Shown in pieces: positions 33,340 through 45,940 of a stretch of DNA of 64,000 nucleotides (positions are counted from its first letter, which is position 1; each line of letters opens with the position of its first letter). The translations under genes and the position numbers were made by a program. Below the pieces are notes generated by a model. It was not told where the DNA came from and did no database searches. It saw only the letters and a program-made list of their open reading frames with translations. The DNA is from Sanghuangporus weigelae (lineage: Eukaryota > Basidiomycota > Agaricomycetes > Hymenochaetales > Hymenochaetaceae): the NCBI GenBank assembly GCA_033182465.1, contig CP137328.1, positions 1,054,001 to 1,118,000 on the forward strand, written 5' to 3'.

Positions 33340-34488
33340 ATGTCGAACGTAACGGCATCAGCCGCACACGCGGCAGGAGAGTTTCTCTACGCCAACGTAG
33401 ATTTCACACAACTCTCCTGGTTAGAGCGCATGTGGGCGCAATGGTATCTCTCATTCAACGACCCGGCAATTGCGACGGGCCTCATGTCCTTTGCTCTGCA
33501 TGAGATTGTGTACTTTGGGCGCTGTATACCATGGATCATCGTCGACTCCATCCCGTACTTCAGAAGATGGAAGCTCCAGCCGAACAAAGTCCCCACGGCG
33601 GCTGAGCAGTGGGAATGCACTAAGCTCGTCTTGATGTCTCATTTCACGATCGAACTCCCTCAGGTAAGGTTTATCCTACAGAATACCCGTGTTGTCTTCC
33701 CCCTTCCATGAGATCGGACTAATGGGATTTTCGGATTGTCTCCTAGATCTGGTTATTCCACCCAGTCGCCGAGTCGCTGGGAATGTCGACCTGGCAAGTC
33801 CCCTTCCCCGACTGGCGAACCGTCCTCGGCCAGGTGGTCCTCTTCTTCATCCTCGAAGACGCCTTCCACTACGTCGCGCACCAGATCCTGCACTACGGTC
33901 CGTTCTATAAATATATCCACAAGATCCACCACAAGTACAGTGCTCCGTTTGGTCTTGCGGCGGAGTACGCCCACCCGGCGGAAGTTCTGATCCTCGGAAC
34001 GGGGACGATTGGTGGACCGTTGCTGTACTGCTACTTCACGCGGAACCTTCATATTTTTGCGGTTTATATCTGGATTACTCTGCGGCTCTTCCAGGCTGTT
34101 GATGCGCACTCTGGCTATGGTAAGTTTTCTTTCGATGTATTTCCTGTTGATTTTGCAGAGAACTAACAACCGGACTATTTACTTAACAGACTTCCCCTGG
34201 TCGCTCCAACACATCTTCCCCTTCTGGTCCGGCGCAGACCACCACGACTTCCACCACATGGCCTTCGTCAACAACTTCTCCACTTCTTTCCGCTACCTCG
34301 ACTACATCTTTGGCACGGACGACAAGTACCGGGAGTACAAGGAGAAACTGTACAAGGCGAAACAAGCTGCCGCCGCGAAGGGCGCATCGAAAGAGGAGCA
34401 GCAGGAGATCGAGCGTAAGCTCGTTGAGGAGCACGAGAAGGCTGGGTTGGTTGCTGAGTCGATCGCTGAGTCGAGGCGATTGCTATGA
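33340..34488 (+). CDS. ERG25: C-4 methylsterol oxidase (ERG25)
   Basis: Endoplasmic reticulum di-iron enzyme that oxidises the C-4 methyl groups of 4,4-dimethylzymosterol in ergosterol synthesis. Exons 33340-33663, 33747-34119 and 34190-34488; 996 nt, 331 residues. All three iron-binding histidine boxes of the fatty acid hydroxylase superfamily are present: HYVAH near 149, HKIHH near 166 and HHDFHH near 250. Further ERG25 signatures are [15 protein letters not shown] across intron 1 and [20 protein letters not shown] across intron 2. Several hydrophobic helices fit an ER membrane protein; the C-terminus is Lys-rich. Length is close to the family norm (about 310). Confidence 0.95.
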
Positions 34489-35269
34489 TATGGATGTCCT
34501 TTTGGAATTATATAATGCATACGCAAGTTTTCTTATAGATTATAGATAATTAGCTTGATGTCGCGTAGCTCCGTCATGTAAGCATGTTTCGGATTTTCAT
34601 CTCATGGTAGACACGAACTATTTACAATAAATGCTGCATTTCTGATAATGTAAGGGACTACACTGAATTCTCAGGAAAGCAAGACCTGCGTATGGATCTC
34701 AGAGCTGAGCAAAAGAATTTCTTCCCGTCAGGATCCTTTGACTATGTTATCTTACTAGTAGATGCGGTGAGATCCGTCTGAACACAATAGCATCACACCT
34801 GCCTCTCAATATTGTACTTACTATTTCTTTTACGAAGGCCTTATTCAGCCAATCAAATCGAACAATCTCTCTACTTTCGTGTCTCGTAAAATAACTATAC
34901 ACTCGAGTTAAGAGAAGAAATCACAATTTAAAAGAAGAGAAATAAGTGGAAACTTGGACAAGGATGGCTTGGAACTGGAGGTGGGTTCGAAGGCGAACCA
35001 GCATACACTATTCTCAGGGGTGAAGACGAAAGGGAGATAGGGATATCCTTAAGAAACAAGATATTGGGTTTTAGGTCTACTATCGTTGTTGCGTTGCCGA
35101 CCGAGTGAGGCAACGAGAAGAGGATCAGAAGATGAAACTGGGAAGGACTAAGTGTAGATGGTCAACAAATCAAGCTTGTGCGAAGGTCACATTGATCCCC
35201 TGGATGCGAGCTTGCCGTTGTGCAGTTCCTCAATCTTCCCATTGACAAGACCTACCGTTGCCATCGTCC
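34489..35269. other. Convergent intergenic region
   Basis: Between the 3' ends of ERG25 (plus) and permease B (minus). AT-rich with UTR character. No gene seen; the frames at 34928-35113 and 35158-35364 are not supported. Confidence 0.45.
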
Positions 35270-38022
35270 TCATTTCGCAGCGCCAGTACTATCCGAAACC
35301 TTCTCATTCTCGTATTCCATCGATACTGATCGATGAAGTGGCTGTGGTGGAGTATTTCCAATAGTAGTCGTGCCTCCCTCGTTCCGGCGAATAGTATCTC
35401 CTTCAGAGATGGCAGACGCAATATATGCATCCACGGTATGCACTTTTGGGTCTGAGCTGGAATCAGATATCTGCATTTGCGGCTGGCCGGCGTCGTCTTC
35501 CCAGAATCGCCGCCAGTTTCCCCTTGCGACGTTACGCATCCAGAGGGGTGCGAAGCCACCTGGAGGAACGCTCCATCGTTCACCAACGTCGTAATGAGGC
35601 GGAATGATTCTTCCGTTTGTGAATTTGCGGATGAAGAAGGGAGGGACGTTGAGAAGGAGGTAGGAGATGATGCCTGCGATGACACCGTATGCCATGCTTT
35701 AGAATGATCAGGTCAGTCTCATTAAAGAGAAAAGTAGATGGGCGACAGACTTGTAGGTAAGAGGAATAGTGATTAGAGTGAGGAATGCGGGTACAGAGTC
35801 ACCAATATAATGCCAGTTGATTTCACTGACACTGTAAATTTGATTTGATTAGCAATCTCGAACACTCAATCTACCATCAGACTCACTTCCGAATCATCAA
35901 GCTGCCGACTATAACTAATGCACCTCCCGTCGCCCAGCCAGGGATACTTGCGAAGATCGGAGCGAAGAATATGCACACGAAGAACATAAATCCTACCACC
36001 ATACCAGTGATACCCGTCTTTCCACCTTCCGATATACCCGTAGCGCTCTCGATGAAGGCGGTCACTGGTGACGTGCCCATCAATGCACCCATAGAGATCG
36101 CGAATGCATCCACGCAATATGCGATCGTACTATTCTCAAAGTCAAATGTCACGGGATCTCGAAGACCAGCGAACTTGGCCATGGAGTATAGTGTACCGGT
36201 CGTGTCGAGGATATCGACATAGAGGAATGTGACGAGTGCATACCACACACGGCCGGAGCTGTAGCTTCCCCACTACCATGTATAACATTATAACTACTCG
36301 AGGCATAATCAGCAGGGGATATAAGAGATACGCACCTCGATTGCAGCACCACTTTGTTTCAATGAATGGAATGAAACGACCCTCTTGAAGAAATCGAACA
36401 AGTCATCTCCACTCTCTGTATGTGGGAAGTACGTCACCGCGGTGTTGCGCGGCCACGAGATGATTGCGACCAGGAAGATACCAAGCAGGATCGCTCCATG
36501 GACACGGTACAACATCATGAATACCGTCAGGATACTGTGCAAGATTAATAAACACCCAATCCATTCCCAAGGTAAAAGGACAGATAGATAATGAATTTGT
36601 AATTACTCACCCACCAACGAAAACTCCAAGCCAGGTTCTTGGATCCTGCAATACGCGTCTTTCGCAGAAGTTGGCCATACCCTCGATTGTATCTGTTGAT
36701 AAGGCAAGAATGGTATCTACTGCAATGATAAGAGCAATGTACCTTCTGCTTTGCAACCACCTAGACCGACAAGGTTCGTAACATTTCCACCTACGACAAA
36801 TAAGCCAGATGAGGCTAAAGTGCGCCAAGATCAATTAGGACTGTAGTGATCGCTTTTGTTGTTTCGTGAAATAGACGTACAGAGACCAACGAATCTAAAT
36901 ACGAAACACGACAAGAAAACTCATGAGTTGGAGAATTTGTATTTGAATAAACGAAGACATACGCAATGAATAATCCAATCCCAGCACCAATGGCCATCAC
37001 AAGAGAATGCGGGATCGCGCGAGCAAACCATTGTCGAACACCAAGTATCGAAAGCGCGAAGAAGATCCATCTGGTTTGTTTTCAAAGGAAGTCCAACCAC
37101 ATTTCGGTATCATCCGGTACCCATAAAGAAAATATACATTTCCGCAAGATTTCGAATTCAAGGACAAATACCAGTAAAACCGATATGCGCAAGCAAGATA
37201 TCAGGGGCAGAGTGGCAGATTTGGCCAACGGAAGTGGAAATTTCGTCCGTTAGTGAGTTATTTGATAGAATAGTAAACTAGAGACGCACCCTTCAAGGAA
37301 AACAGCTGCAAGTGCTTCTTTATACGTCGTATTACCAGAGCCGTGGAATCCAACAATCGAGTACGCGAGCTGAAAACATACAACTCTCTCAATAAACACT
37401 GCGACCGAAGGAACAGAAAAGAGCGCGCACGTATGCGTTGACTCCCAACCCTGGAGCGAGCCCGACGGGAAGATTAGCAAAAATACCCATCAAGAAGCTC
37501 GCAAGGCACGATGCAGCAGCCGTCGCCGTGATTAAGTCCCGTCGCAACTCATTGATGCACAGACCATATTGTACATCCGTTGCGCATAGGTCAGTCGACG
37601 TCGGCGGGCAGACACACGTCCCTCCTGAATCAGATATGATGGAAGCATTCACGGAGATGATGTATGCCATTGAAGCCTGTATGTCATGACGTGGAGACGA
37701 GCATTTGTCAGAACCTGTAGAATCATGGAGCAGTGAGAGGAAAGGGCGCACCCATGTTGTGAGACCAGCACGGATTTCGGTCTAATTCCTCGTAGAGGTA
37801 GCATTAGCAAGTTGTTCCGATTCAAGGAAGTATAACCAGGCGCACAAAGAAACGTGATCCAACGCGTTGCTTGGGATGTCCAGAGCCTTCCAAGCGGAAC
37901 CATCTTCCAAACGCTGTGTCAGCGATCTGTAAAGACAAAGACGGCACATTAGAATAATTGCGCATACACGAAAGAGGGTGAAGACACACTCTTGCGTTGA
38001 AACGATCGATGAATGAGACCAT
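35270..38022 (-). CDS. AzgA-type purine permease, copy B
   Basis: Paralog of the permease at 28564-32094, in opposite orientation. It begins with the same MVSFIDRFNARV and keeps the exon plan, including the 14 nt micro-exon (ATTCGTTGGTCTCT, near 36889) and the split GLTTWASMAYI. Diagnostic motifs are intact: GLAPGLGVNAYF, ILDTTGTLYSMAKFAGL, MGTSPVTAFIESATGISEGG. The C-terminal tail is shorter and diverged (DSSSDPKVHTVDAY). The intron equal to the 810 nt one of copy A is about 200 nt here. I checked the motifs and main splice sites but did not sum every exon. Uptake of purines is inferred from the family; the two copies may differ in affinity or regulation. Confidence 0.88.
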
Positions 38023-39200
38023 GATTCGGTTCTTTCACCAAATAGCTTAAAGAATACGAGGAAAGACTGAACAAGCGTTTCTACAATGACCCGCGAACTC
38101 CCTTTCCCTTCCCGAAAAAGACGCGGTTGAAGACTGACGAGGTTTATGGCCTGCTCGATTCGTCGATTCGTTACTAGACGAATTTCACGGCGTTCTGTGC
38201 CCCTTTCCCAAGTTCTTAGGCCAGGATACTTCCAGATGTCGACACTGAGGCAGCTCGTTATCGGGAGAGATCAGAGAAAGGGCCATAAGCAATTCCGATG
38301 AGCTCGCGTTCAAATACCCAGACCCAGAGAAGTTCTGTGTCTGAGGCGTTGGATAAGGCTTCTTTCATGCGTCGACATGTGCTTATCGAAGCTTCACTCC
38401 GAAATTGATAGTCGTTTCAATTGGACCTGAACCTTGAGGAGCCAGTGGCTGTGCAGATATCGGTTGCCAAGTGAGGACTGGCCAAAACGAAGTTGTAAGT
38501 ACAGATTGAAGAAAAGGTGAAGAAAGACTGTACCGGAGCGCCATGCCAATTCTTGTTCTTGCTTTTAGTTATTGTAACAGCGCTTAGGATCCAAGTCTAC
38601 TTCCCTAAAGTCGCGCTTTATCAACAAGCAAAATTGTCAACACCGTGCCGTGAAGCCAAGAGTTTTCAAGACCAAGGACAAGAAAGCAATAACAAATCAA
38701 TAACCACTGGTTCTCTTATCTTATCACTGAGGAAGTCCCGATTGAAGATTCAGGCACAACTCATTCTGCGTTGATTCTCCCCTTCATCCCCAGCGTCGGT
38801 AAAGAAGTTCTTGCATGAACACATTTACTGACGAACAGAAAAAGAGGGAGATCGCGGCGACTAAACCAATCTGAGAATATTCTCGCCTACCAGGTTTTTC
38901 TGTTCCGAAGCAGTTTGATCCAGCCTATAATGAATAAGTAGCTCGGATGAGTGCTTCGGCATTACTGGTTGCACTCCACTGGATTCCTCCTCGTTAGAAA
39001 ATCCCCTAGATACAGTGTGTTGCGTCGAGTAAATTCTATACAGGAATAAAAAGACAGGAAGACAGACTGAGAAATACGGACGAGGATCACGGAGATGCCG
39101 TAGGATTCTGACGTGGAAGGAAGGATAAAAGGACTCTGATGACGTAATATTCTTTCCCTAATAAGAAACACTTACGGGGAACCGTTTTCTTCACTCGTCC
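38023..39200. other. Divergent promoter region of permease B and tafazzin
   Basis: About 1.2 kb between two genes transcribed away from each other, so it should hold both promoters. No clear TATA box, and no other gene recognised (the frame at 38517-38774 lacks support). Confidence 0.45.
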
Positions 39201-40461
39201 ATGTCGGTGCGCCGGCTGCTCTCCGTCTGTACTATTGCAACAGTCGGTTTTGCATGTAAAGCATTCCTAAGGCTCGGATTTTGTAAATCTGTGAAGGTCA
39301 GCGGTCTTGGCCACCTTCTCGACGCGCTCGATGATGCAGAACGAAAGAACGGACGTGGCATTGTCACTAGTGAGCACCATGCTATTGATGGTGAGAAATT
39401 GATAACTGATATCTAGAATCTCTTCATTAAGTCTCGAATCACATATCAACGTCAGAAACCGTTTCTTACTCTACGTTCAATGGCTCTTGTTTGTTTACTG
39501 AAATTAGCCATTCAAATTTAGCCTGGATGATCCGCTGACTTGGGGCATCCTCCCAGCGCGCTACTACTTCAAATTGCGTGACATGCGTTGGGCATTGGGA
39601 GCATCCGACATCATGTTTACCAATCCGTCAGTTATTTATCCACCTGAGCTGGTCGTCTTTTCTGACAAGCATCGTCACGCTCCGGACCAGAAAGTGTATT
39701 CTCCGCTTTCTTTCGCAAAGGGCAGGTTCTCGAGACATTTCGTGGACAAGGTGTATTCCAACCGGCCCTTGACTGTGCAATAAGAAAGCTGGATCAAGGA
39801 GGGTGGGTACACTTGTTTGGAGAGGGCAGGGTGAATCAACCGTACCAGTACGAACTCCTGAAGGGCACGAAGGGAATAGGAGCATCAAGTAAGGAAGGAC
39901 TCGTTGCGAGATTGCCACGCTTCAAATGGGGAACGTATGTTCGTAAAGCTGGTATTTCAAGAAACTTATACCGATCGGTCTAGCACAGAGGTCGTATTGT
40001 CGCGGAGGCTCAGCGTTTGCCACTCATCATCCCTATGTGGATATCAGGTAGGAAGCTTCTGTGCCTCATGATTCGTTAAAATATGCCTTATCTAATTATT
40101 CGTCTCACTTTCTGTAGGATTTGATAATGTCATGCCAGAGCCGCGTCCCAAGGGCTTCCCTGCGAAATTCCTACCCAGACTTCGTCAATCTCTGAGCATT
40201 ACCTTCGCCCCTCCTCTTGACGACACCAGCATACGAGAAGCATTGGCGATGGTGCGATCTCCAATACCAACGATTGACGTACACGGAAAAGATCATACGA
40301 TGCAACGGCCTGATTCGCCGGAGAAACGACGAGTCCGAGAGGCAGTAACCGCGATTCTACAAAGGGCAGTGGAACAACTCGGATATGCCACATCGGGGTC
40401 TCTACTTGGATGTTCTGATAAAGCAGCTACTGGTGCGAGGGCTTTTCATCTACGACCGTGA
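39201..40461 (+). CDS. TAZ1: Tafazzin, cardiolipin-remodelling acyltransferase
   Basis: Mitochondrial transacylase that remodels cardiolipin. Exons 39201-39369, 39432-39450, 39522-39626, 39695-39934, 39989-40047 and 40118-40461; 936 nt, 311 residues. The 19 nt second exon builds the catalytic HX4D motif: GIVTISNHISTLDDPLTWG can be read only across both of its junctions. The glycerolipid-binding motifs follow in SAFFRKGQVLETFRGQGVF and GGWVHLFGEGRVNQ, then LPLIIPMWISGFDNVMPE. The N-terminus has a hydrophobic stretch (LLSVCTIATVGFACKAFL), as in yeast Taz1. The last 20 or so residues are unlike the family and may be read-through of an unrecognised intron. Confidence 0.92.
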
Positions 40462-41344
40462 ACTTCCAGTCGACTCGCAAATTTTTAACGTTGTTTGCTG
40501 AAGTTCGCAGGCTCCAACAGCCCCAAGTTGCGAGCCCCTTACATACCAAAAGTTTATTAAAAATGTAGATAAATGTACAAGGGAAGAGTGCGGTGCGCGT
40601 TTGCCTTCTAATCCTTATTATAGCGCAAAACATACAGGACATTCATCCAGCTGCGTACTACTTCCTCCGCTTTCTCCTGCTGTCTAAGGCACACTGCCCA
40701 TGTCTACCGTTCTTGCCTGGTGAGCGGCGCTGTTTCTGCCGGACCGCTCCGCCTCTGCAAAGACGAGCGTGGCAATCCAATTCATACTTATAAGATTTTG
40801 TCATGATCCCATCCCTTTCCTCTATACAGCCCCCCATCCCCGGGGTTTTTTTTCTATCATTTTAGACTCGTGATTAACATCAGTTGTACATCACAGCGCT
40901 GCCGATCTGTCTCCAACGAATAGTGGAACCTGGCTATCAGGTGTCCCAGGGTTGTCTTCGCATGAGCTGTCGCTGTATGCCAATTTATTTGCGAATTTTC
41001 TAAGCAAGCGCAAAGGTTTGACCAGTGAATCAGTTCGTCACCGGAGCTAATTGTGGTTCCCGGACCGATCTCATTGCGCTGGTATTGAGCTCAACGTCAT
41101 ACTCCGGCTTTCTTTCCTTCATGATATCAACAATCGACTAAGATCGAATCTTAGCTGCAGATAGGTTGCTTCTGTTATCGGCTTTCTCTTCCTTTTCCTG
41201 ATTTCGAAACCTTGAGAACAAGATGGTGCGATGGTGCGGAAAGCGGAGCAGGACCTCGGACTCGCTTCCGATATTGTGACTTGCATCTACTAGAGACAAT
41301 ATTTTCAAGGTGAAGCACGTCTCCTATCATAAGATAGTTATAGA
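40462..41344. other. Intergenic region downstream of tafazzin
   Basis: About 0.9 kb with no recognised gene. Frames at 40593-40793 and 41175-41489 (minus) are unsupported; the latter overlaps the hairpin repeat. Confidence 0.4.
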
Positions 41345-41474
41345 CACCTGGGGCAAAACCCCTATTTCCGAACCTGAAAAAATTGATCCAGAACTGGAAA
41401 GCTCGCCTCTGATTGGCTGGATTCCAGTTCTGGATCAAGTTTTTCAGGTTCGGAAATAGGGTTTTGCCCAGGTG
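41345..41474. repeat. Long near-perfect inverted repeat (hairpin), 130 bp
   Basis: Arms 41345-41399 and 41421-41474 are inverse complements with only three or four differences over about 54 bp; the loop is about 21 bp. The outer ends read CACCTGGGGCAAAAC and GTTTTGCCCAGGTG. Flanking TAGAC and GAGAC could be a decayed target duplication. It could be a palindromic MITE, or produce a hairpin RNA if transcribed. Confidence 0.8.
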
Positions 41475-41825
41475 AGACCTTGCATGCAAGCCTAAGCCTA
41501 TTCAGGCCGCTAAATCCGTTGACTCGCCAACTACAGTGGCACTGGTGCCCAATAAGAGGCATAAAAAAAGACACGGTCCTCAAGGAGCTGTAACACTAAG
41601 ATTTTCTTAACCGAGCTTCAGATAGCCGAGAGACATATTCGTTTCAAAGGCGAGGGCAAAACTTGACCTAATGTTACCTAAAATGTTCATGTCTAGGCGG
41701 CTCGCTATTTCTAATCGTCTTCTAGAATTCCTGCACAAAGCTTTGCCCGTCCTGAGGCTTCCTCAGTGTTTTACTGTCTATGTAACAAGTACTATCAACT
41801 AAGACAACACCGATGAATGTACAGA
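41475..41825. other. Downstream region of tyrosyl-tRNA synthetase
   Basis: About 0.35 kb, presumably 3' UTR of the minus-strand synthetase plus spacer. Nothing else seen. Confidence 0.4.
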
Positions 41826-43571
41826 TCACGTAGAGATAGCACCATTAGGTTCTTTCGGTAACTTCTCCGTGTCGTCAGCATTTTCATCCGCTACTTCTCG
41901 TCTAAATGTATCCACTTTATTTTCTGGAGCTGCCGGAGGGTCTGGGACGGCACTTGGTAGTACCTTTGTATCAGCTCCGGTATTGGCTACCTGTGGTGGC
42001 CTGTTCTGCTTTTTCTTCTCCTGCAGGAAAGAGCAAATAATAGATACCAGGTCATGACATTAACTGAACGACCTGAAAAACTCGAACGAACCTTCTTCAT
42101 AACCTCTTTCTTTGCATTAGGATCAGGGTATGCCTTCTCGGTGACCTCTTGCCACTCTGTATTCTGAGAATAGAGCTCCTGGATGGGCGCGAGAAGCTTG
42201 ACGATCGCCTCGGTGACTGCACCCTTCAAATCTCCGGGATGAATAACTTGATCCGCAAAGTCCTTCTCGATGTCCTCGTAGTTCTTGTAATGCACCGTAC
42301 CACCGAACTTCTCGGGCCGCACAACACTAAATACGGTCCCTTCGGGTGCACCCTCTGCAACAAAAGGACTCTGGTCGCCCAAGCCAGCTTCTAGAATCGT
42401 GTCTGTACCATTTAATCGCTCGATTCGAAGTTGACTGATAGGTATCAGCACGGCTTTCACGAAGGCTAGTAGACCGTTCTCTGTGATGTTCCCAGGTTCG
42501 CAGAATGCCATCTTGATTTTCTTTTTGACGACAGAGGGTGGGTCGAGGAAGTCGATTTTGGAGTTTGGGTCGGATGCGGACATTTTCCCTCCTGCGAGAC
42601 CCGGTACCATTGCGTTCATTAAATGAGCACGCTTGGCGTAGCCAAGCCGAGGGAGATAGAGTTCAGCAAAGGTGAAGATTTTCCGCTTGTCACATAGAAA
42701 GATTGTCAAACCCCTTCACTTCCAAACTGAGGACCAAAGGCGACATACCTGATCTACGCCACCAAATTGAAAGTCAACACCAAGGTACTGCTCATCTAGA
42801 GCTTGCATGCCTGGATACAGCAATCCACTCAGCAGAGGACTTTCAACCTGCTTTACCACCTCCGCCCCGGCCTTCTTCGCATCGTGCTCCGTCACAATCG
42901 CCGCAAGTCGATAATTGTCCATATTGTACTCCCGTGAGAGCTGGTAGGACGAGCCTTCGACGAACCGTAGTTTGGATGTGGGGATGCCAAGTGTTTGGAA
43001 GACGGCGAGAAGGATGTATTTATAGTATTTTGTTCTGTACGCAACGAGTTCGAGGGGTGCCTTGAGGTTGTCCAGGAACGCGTGGACGTCTGGCATTTGT
43101 GATGTAAGTATTTAGTCCTTCATCAATCATGAAGTTGCGAATGCAGACCTGCTAATAAGACGGTCACCTACTGCATATGATCAGCATTGTATCACAAAGG
43201 ATGAGATAGGTGAGATACAGACTTCAACACCCGCTCTCAAGAAATCAGCGATCTTTGTCAGGGGCACGAAGTAGCCAATATGCGCTTTTGTCCGGCACCC
43301 ACCACAACATGCTTCAGCTTCGCGGTCCGATCGCATAAGAAAACTCAAGACACTTACGTCGACCTGTTGGCGCTGAACCTACGCACAACCAATTCATCTC
43401 ATCAGGAAACAGCTAGCGGTACGTCGTACACAAGAATCATCGCGTACCCCAGTAGCATTTCGGATGGCGACCTTCCTGTAGGATCGCCTTGATGGATTCG
43501 CCACCTAAGACTTCTTGCAATCGTCTAGTGATGAGCTCGTAGCGCTCTTCGGGTGTTGCGTTGGCCGACAT
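41826..43571 (-). CDS. TYS1: Tyrosyl-tRNA synthetase, cytosolic
   Basis: Charges tRNA-Tyr with tyrosine. Seven exons in gene order: 43571-43448, 43378-43358 (21 nt), 43284-43223, 43167-43149 (19 nt), 43089-42749, 42685-42092 and 42020-41826; 1356 nt, 451 residues. The class I HIGH motif is TGRPHIGYF near residue 50, rebuilt across three exons; the second signature is [15 protein letters not shown] near 223. [20 protein letters not shown] and [18 protein letters not shown] are typical of eukaryotic and archaeal TyrRS. The core is followed by a Lys-rich linker and a disordered tail of about 60 residues; no EMAP-II domain. The ATG chosen gives [14 protein letters not shown], as in fungal homologs. 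Confidence 0.93.
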
Positions 43572-43851
43572 GACGGTAGAGACTGGAGATGGATATTGGA
43601 CGGTCGACACTGACTCACTCGACATCGCGATTGATGCCACGTGACTCAGACTTTCCGAATTTATTCCTCTGCAACGGCAAAAAGCCTCCATCAAACTCCA
43701 TCAAACTCATTATCATGTAAAAAGTAATTTTGTACAAATCTACAACTTCACAAATTCAGTATGTTTCATACATTTGAGCGGCCTCTAATTATTCAAAGCC
43801 AGCAAAACTCGAGTCTACGCGTGAGGAGGGTAGGTATAGATATTTTTCGAA
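43572..43851. other. Spacer between the two tRNA synthetase genes
   Basis: About 280 bp holding the promoter of the tyrosyl enzyme and the 3' end of the arginyl gene. Confidence 0.4.
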
Positions 43852-45940
43852 TTACATCCGTTCGAGCGGAGTAAGCGAGAGCAAGCGCATCGCACTAAAT
43901 AAGACGAGCCGAGCGCATGTGAACAAGTATAATCGCGCCTGAGCGAGTTCTTGTTCTTGGTTCATCACGATCAGCGTCTCCCATGCAGAGCTGATCAGAT
44001 GCGCCAATCTACAAGTAGAATCAGAGTGTGCAAAACCTTCGGACACGAAGGGATATATAAGAACGTACTTGAAACAGTAGGAAACAATTGTGCTAGGTTC
44101 GTATGTCTTGAAAGCAGCGCGGACGACATCGGGATATGTGGCGAGTAAGTAGACGATTTCGCGTGCTTTGGGTTCGGTGAGGAGCTCGACGTTGATCTTT
44201 GACACGTCCTCGCGCAACGTAACCTGATGCGCGACTTTTCGAGTCACAGAGCACATCCGTACATGTGCGTATTGTAAGTACGCGCCGGTGTCCCCGTCCC
44301 ATGAGGTCATGCGTGTCGGATCGAAGCTATACGAAATAGCTCTTTTCGACTGCATGTCTTGAATCTTGACGCAGGTCATCCCAATCTGATCGCTAGTCCC
44401 TTCAGGATCTTCGACGGCTTTGAACTTCTCTTCGTTGGTCTTCATTTGCTCCAGCATCGATTCCTTCGCCATGTCCAAGATCTCGTCAAGGAATTTGACC
44501 TCACCCCGACGCGTACTCATACCAAGCACGCGTCCGAAGTTGACGTGCTCCATAGAATTGACAAAAGGCTCCTGCATTAGTTCGAGGATTTTGAAGAATT
44601 GTGCGACGTGCAAGTCCTGTTGGTCTCCAACGACATAGATCATCTTGTCAAAGTGGTAGGTCTCATATCGCTGAATCGCACCCGCGATATCGCGCACGAC
44701 GTAGATGGTGGTGCCATCCGGTTTTTGAACGACGGGTTTTCCGAGCTTCCATTTGCTTAGGTCGACTGCCAACGCAAGTCCTTCCTGGTTTTCTGGTTCC
44801 CCATCGATTTTCGTCTCTGCCAATTTCTCCGCCGCTTCCTCAGCGTTACCGTTACCAGCCTTTTCCTTCGCTTCTTCGCGATACCTGTCCTTGTTTATTC
44901 GACTCTCCTCTTTCGTTTTTGTGGTGACTAGCTTCTTCTCCTTGAGCTTGTCTATCGCAGCGTGGATTCGAGCAGATTCAACCTGCGACTCTCCCGAGTA
45001 CACATCAAACCGGACGTTCAGTCGCGCATAGACTTTCTCGTAGGCTTTGATGGACAAATCCCGGAATCGTTTCCATAAAGCAAGTGTCTCTTCGTCCCCG
45101 TTCTCCATCTTGCGGAAGATGGCCTTGGCCTGTTCGTTCACTTCTTCTGGACCGCCTCGTTCCTCTTCTGCTTTTGCGTCCTTGTTGATAGCAACATAGA
45201 CTTCAAAGAGGTGCATGATGGCATTTTCTTGAAGTTTTTCTTCCGAACCGTATCGTTCGTAGCCGACTGCAAGCAGACCGAATTGTTTCCCCCAGTCACC
45301 CAGACTACAAAAACATAAGCCCGGAGGTCAGAATAGAAAGGATGTATACTCACTAGTTAAATCTAATGGCTTCCCAACCACAAGTCTCAAACAGATTTGC
45401 AAGGAACGTCCCAATAATTGTACTTCGCAAATGCCCAGCATGGAACGGTTTTGCGATATTAGGACTACTGAACTCGATGATGACTTTCTTCCCTGACCCA
45501 GTCGCGTTAGTCCCGTATGCGCCATGCGGATACTTCTCTGTTGGTTTTGATAGCTCGTTTATTTGGTCAAGGGTTAGGCGGGCGAGGGTAGATGTTCGCG
45601 AGTAGAAATTGACGAAAATGCCATCGGCGACGACTCGTTCGATATGCTCGTCTGGTTGGAACTACATACATCGATCATCTCCCCGGTCTGATGTAAGCTA
45701 AACACTCACTGTGTCTAATATTTTCGCCACAAGATCTGCAGGTTTTGCTTTGAGACGGAACCTTGGGACCGCCACAGTGAAGTCTGCCTTCTTGCCGAGG
45801 TCGACGCCAGCGAACGCAGTTTCAACCGGGATGTCTAGGGCTTTCGATATGTGCGTCGCTGCCGCCACTCGGAAGACATCGAGCTTGCATCGGTCAAAAT
45901 CCGTCCCAGGCAAGCGGGGAAGCTCAGCTAATGTCGGCAT
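43852..45940 (-). CDS. Arginyl-tRNA synthetase
   Basis: Charges tRNA-Arg. Exons in gene order: 45940-45710, 45661-45354, 45304-44069 and 44008-43852; 1932 nt, 643 residues. The HIGH signature is [20 protein letters not shown] near residue 151; the KMSKS equivalent is [17 protein letters not shown]. The fragments [39 protein letters not shown] and [16 protein letters not shown] mark the catalytic core and the anticodon-binding domain. A Lys/Glu-rich insert ([16 protein letters not shown]) lies mid-protein. The N-terminal add-domain ([10 protein letters not shown] onward) is fungal in type. One gene may serve cytosol and mitochondria; no clear targeting peptide is seen. Confidence 0.93.
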
